Below the pieces are notes generated by a model. It was not told where the DNA came from, made no database searches, and worked only from the letters and a program-made list of their open reading frames with translations. The position numbers and the translations under genes are program-made. From Luscinia megarhynchos (taxonomy: Eukaryota > Chordata > Aves > Passeriformes > Turdidae): a DNA stretch of 64,000 nucleotides. The number at the start of each line of letters is the position of its first letter. Within the stretch, counting starts at the first letter, position 1. Below are positions 62,431 through 64,000 of this stretch, piece by piece. The stretch covers positions 42,809,761 to 42,873,760 of the forward strand of contig CM067592.1 in NCBI GenBank assembly GCA_034336665.1. The letters run 5' to 3'.

Positions 62431-62750
62431 CTTCTCTCTGTAAATTGGCAGATGATACCAAGTTGGGTGGCAGTGCTGATCTACTGGAGGACAGGAAGGC
62501 TCTGCAGAGGAATCTGGACAGGCTAGACTGATGGGCCAAGGCCAACAGTAAAAGGTTCAACATGACTAAATGCCAGGTCCTACACTCTGGTCACAGCCCC
62601 ATGCAGTGCTACAGACTTGGGGACAAGTGGCTGAAAGATGCCTGGAGAGAAAGGACCTGAGTGGGATGGTTGGCAGTGGCTGGACATGAGCCAGCAGTGA
62701 GCTCAGGTGGCTAAGAAGGCCAATAGCATCCTGGCCTGGAACAGCAATAG
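62431..62750 (+). mobile_element. CR1 LINE fragment around the catalytic motif, truncated both ends
   Basis: The frame reads KLADDTKLGG at 62442, the CR1 catalytic motif (usually FADD) with both aspartates kept. LEDRKALQRNLDRLD follows, then a stop (TGA at 62529) where another residue is normal. KCQVLHSGHSP-type text and CAATAGCATCCTGGCCTGGA mark the next CR1 blocks. The copy ends at about 62750, before the 3' UTR, so as at 21.46 kb the 3' part has been lost. Confidence 0.88.
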
Positions 62751-63590
62751 AAAATACAAAAAACCCTTATTTTTAAAATTCTCAGCAGGAAGACCTTGAT
62801 GCAACTACCAGTCCTTACATTAAAAAGCCAAACCAGAGCAAACCAATCAACCAAACAATAAACCCCCCAAATAATTATTTCTTTTGAAGAAAGGAAGGTG
62901 GGGAGAAGAGAGCAAAGAGATTGCAGACAGCTGCCATACCTATTTCTATGTGCAAGAGACTGGGAGGAATGGAAAGATAAGATGGTTTTATTCCAAAGTT
63001 CCTGTACAAAAATAAAATGTTAATTCCTTCATTACTAAAAATATTACCACCACTAGACAGGGCTGATACTGTCTATTTCCATGGAGACCACTGCAGTATT
63101 TTAGAGCTCTGGTTTTGTGGGCAGAGGAATATGCTGTTAAATTAACTAATACTTGAGAAGATAGACATAAATCCTCATTACATATTTTGGGAACTCACAT
63201 AACCTTAAGGCAATGCAGCTACAACAACACTATAATAACACCCTCTGGCCTGCAATAATGACTTCTTTCTGGTGATGTGAATGACACGAATGTCCAAAAA
63301 TGGTGTGAGTGTTCTGGTGGTCTTTACCAGAGCCCTCCCTATTCTGCAATAAGGACGTGTCCATCTGACACTGCTGGAAAGGGAACAACCTGATGCTGTA
63401 ACTGTGTGCAGGTTTGTTCTATTATTTCCTGTAACAGAAATAGCAGAGAGCAGCACTGTGTTAATCTCACACAGACAATAGTCAAAATAAAGCAGAAAGA
63501 AGAGAGAGAAGCCATTCTTCTGGTTTCTTTGCTCATTCCTAGGCTATGAAATCACCACAGTGATTAAGTGGCACACACAATGCCACTGTA
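62751..63590. other. Unique non-coding DNA, A-rich at the start
   Basis: 62822-62875 is rich in CCAAAC and AACCAA words. No gene recognised. Confidence 0.5.
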
Positions 63591-63847
63591 CCTTCCTTCC
63601 TTCCTTCCTTCCTTCCTTCCTTCCTTCCTTCCTTCCTTCCTTCCTTCCTTCCTTCCTTCCTTCCTTCCTTCCTTCCTTCCTTCCTTCCTTCCTTCCTTCC
63701 TTCCTTCCTTCCTTCCTTCCTTCCTTCCTTCCTTCCTTCCTTCCTTCCTTCCTTCCTTCCTTCCTTCCTTCCTTCCTTCCTGCCTTCCTGCCTTCCTGCC
63801 TTCCTGCCTTCCTGCCTTCCTGCCTTCCTCCCTCCCTCCCTCCCTCC
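63591..63847 (+). repeat. Long structured TTCC tetranucleotide array
   Basis: The array has three blocks with sharp joins. 63591-63780 is perfect (TTCC)n, about 47 copies. 63781-63828 is six perfect copies of TGCCTTCC. 63829-63847 is (TCCC)n, nearly five copies. The first block is pyrimidine on one strand and purine on the other with mirror symmetry, a sequence class known to form triplex (H-) DNA and to stall replication. Open frames through it on both strands are repeat artefacts. Length may be collapsed or polymorphic in an assembly. Confidence 0.98.
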
Positions 63848-64000
63848 TTAGTTCTGTCAGCTAAATTCCACTTGGAGCTCTTTCCTTTAGTGCCTACAGA
63901 GATGGACACAATCTTGTGCAGAGAATAATGATCCTGAAGCACTGAGGACAACTTTAAATCCTGGTAATGCTTGGTTCACAGGTCTGCCTTTCTATCTTTG
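63848..64000. other. Unique DNA to window end
   Basis: Nothing recognised. Confidence 0.5.

Noticed and set aside
63544..63951. Long open frames on both strands (Leu-Pro-Ser-Phe and Glu-Gly-Arg-Lys repeats)
   Set aside because: They are translations of the TTCC simple repeat in different registers. A tetranucleotide array without stop codons gives open frames on both strands.
1..64000. tRNA, rRNA, snRNA or well-known miRNA genes
   Set aside because: I looked for B-box-like GGTTCGAATCC words, snRNA start sequences and a few familiar miRNA seeds and found none. A covariance-model scan would be needed to be sure.

Overview
The window looks like a stretch of bird nuclear DNA, intergenic or deep-intronic, most likely from a songbird. 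I see no prokaryotic gene organisation, no packed reading frames and no complete recognisable protein-coding gene. The bird assignment rests on seven degraded fragments of the CR1 LINE family. Several end in the CR1-type 3' end, short repeats of a TTCTATGA-like octamer with no poly(A) tail. Avian-style endogenous retrovirus LTRs are also present. The songbird part is inference from the LTR styles and cannot be settled by reading.

Layout. 1-5.9 kb: unique DNA with a pair of overlapping orphan reading frames (1.2-2.0 kb), a diverged direct duplication (4.12 and 5.03 kb) and a T/G tract with five G-runs (4.72-4.80 kb). 5.93-7.14 kb: a solo LTR of about 1.2 kb with TG...CA ends and a perfect 5-bp target-site duplication. 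7.1-20.8 kb: mostly unique DNA with a GT microsatellite, a small CR1 tail (17.4 kb), a TATA-plus-donor arrangement that could be a first exon (18.7 kb) and TAG/TAA and CAA microsatellites. 20.86-33 kb: the repeat-dense part, with three CR1 fragments (20.9, 26.2-28.1 and 32.3-33.0 kb) and two probable minus-strand LTR fragments (28.3 and 30.2 kb). 33.73-33.96 kb: the best candidate coding exon, a cysteine-rich 76-codon block of exact codon length between an AG and a GT. 34-64 kb: mainly unique DNA with three more CR1 fragments (42.1, 56.4 and 62.4 kb), short tandem repeats, and a (TTCC)n array of about 260 bp near the right end that has three sharply bounded blocks.

No pathway or operon can be described. 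The LINE copies are dead: frameshifts, stops, truncations and in one case a destroyed catalytic motif. All seven CR1 copies lie on the plus strand, which may hint at an unseen minus-strand host transcript across the window but could also be chance. Most long open frames are antisense or out-of-frame readings of repeats, or simple-repeat artefacts. I found no convincing new biological system. The items most worth checking are the 33.7 kb exon candidate, the structured TTCC array, the G-run tract and the 18.7 kb promoter-like block.
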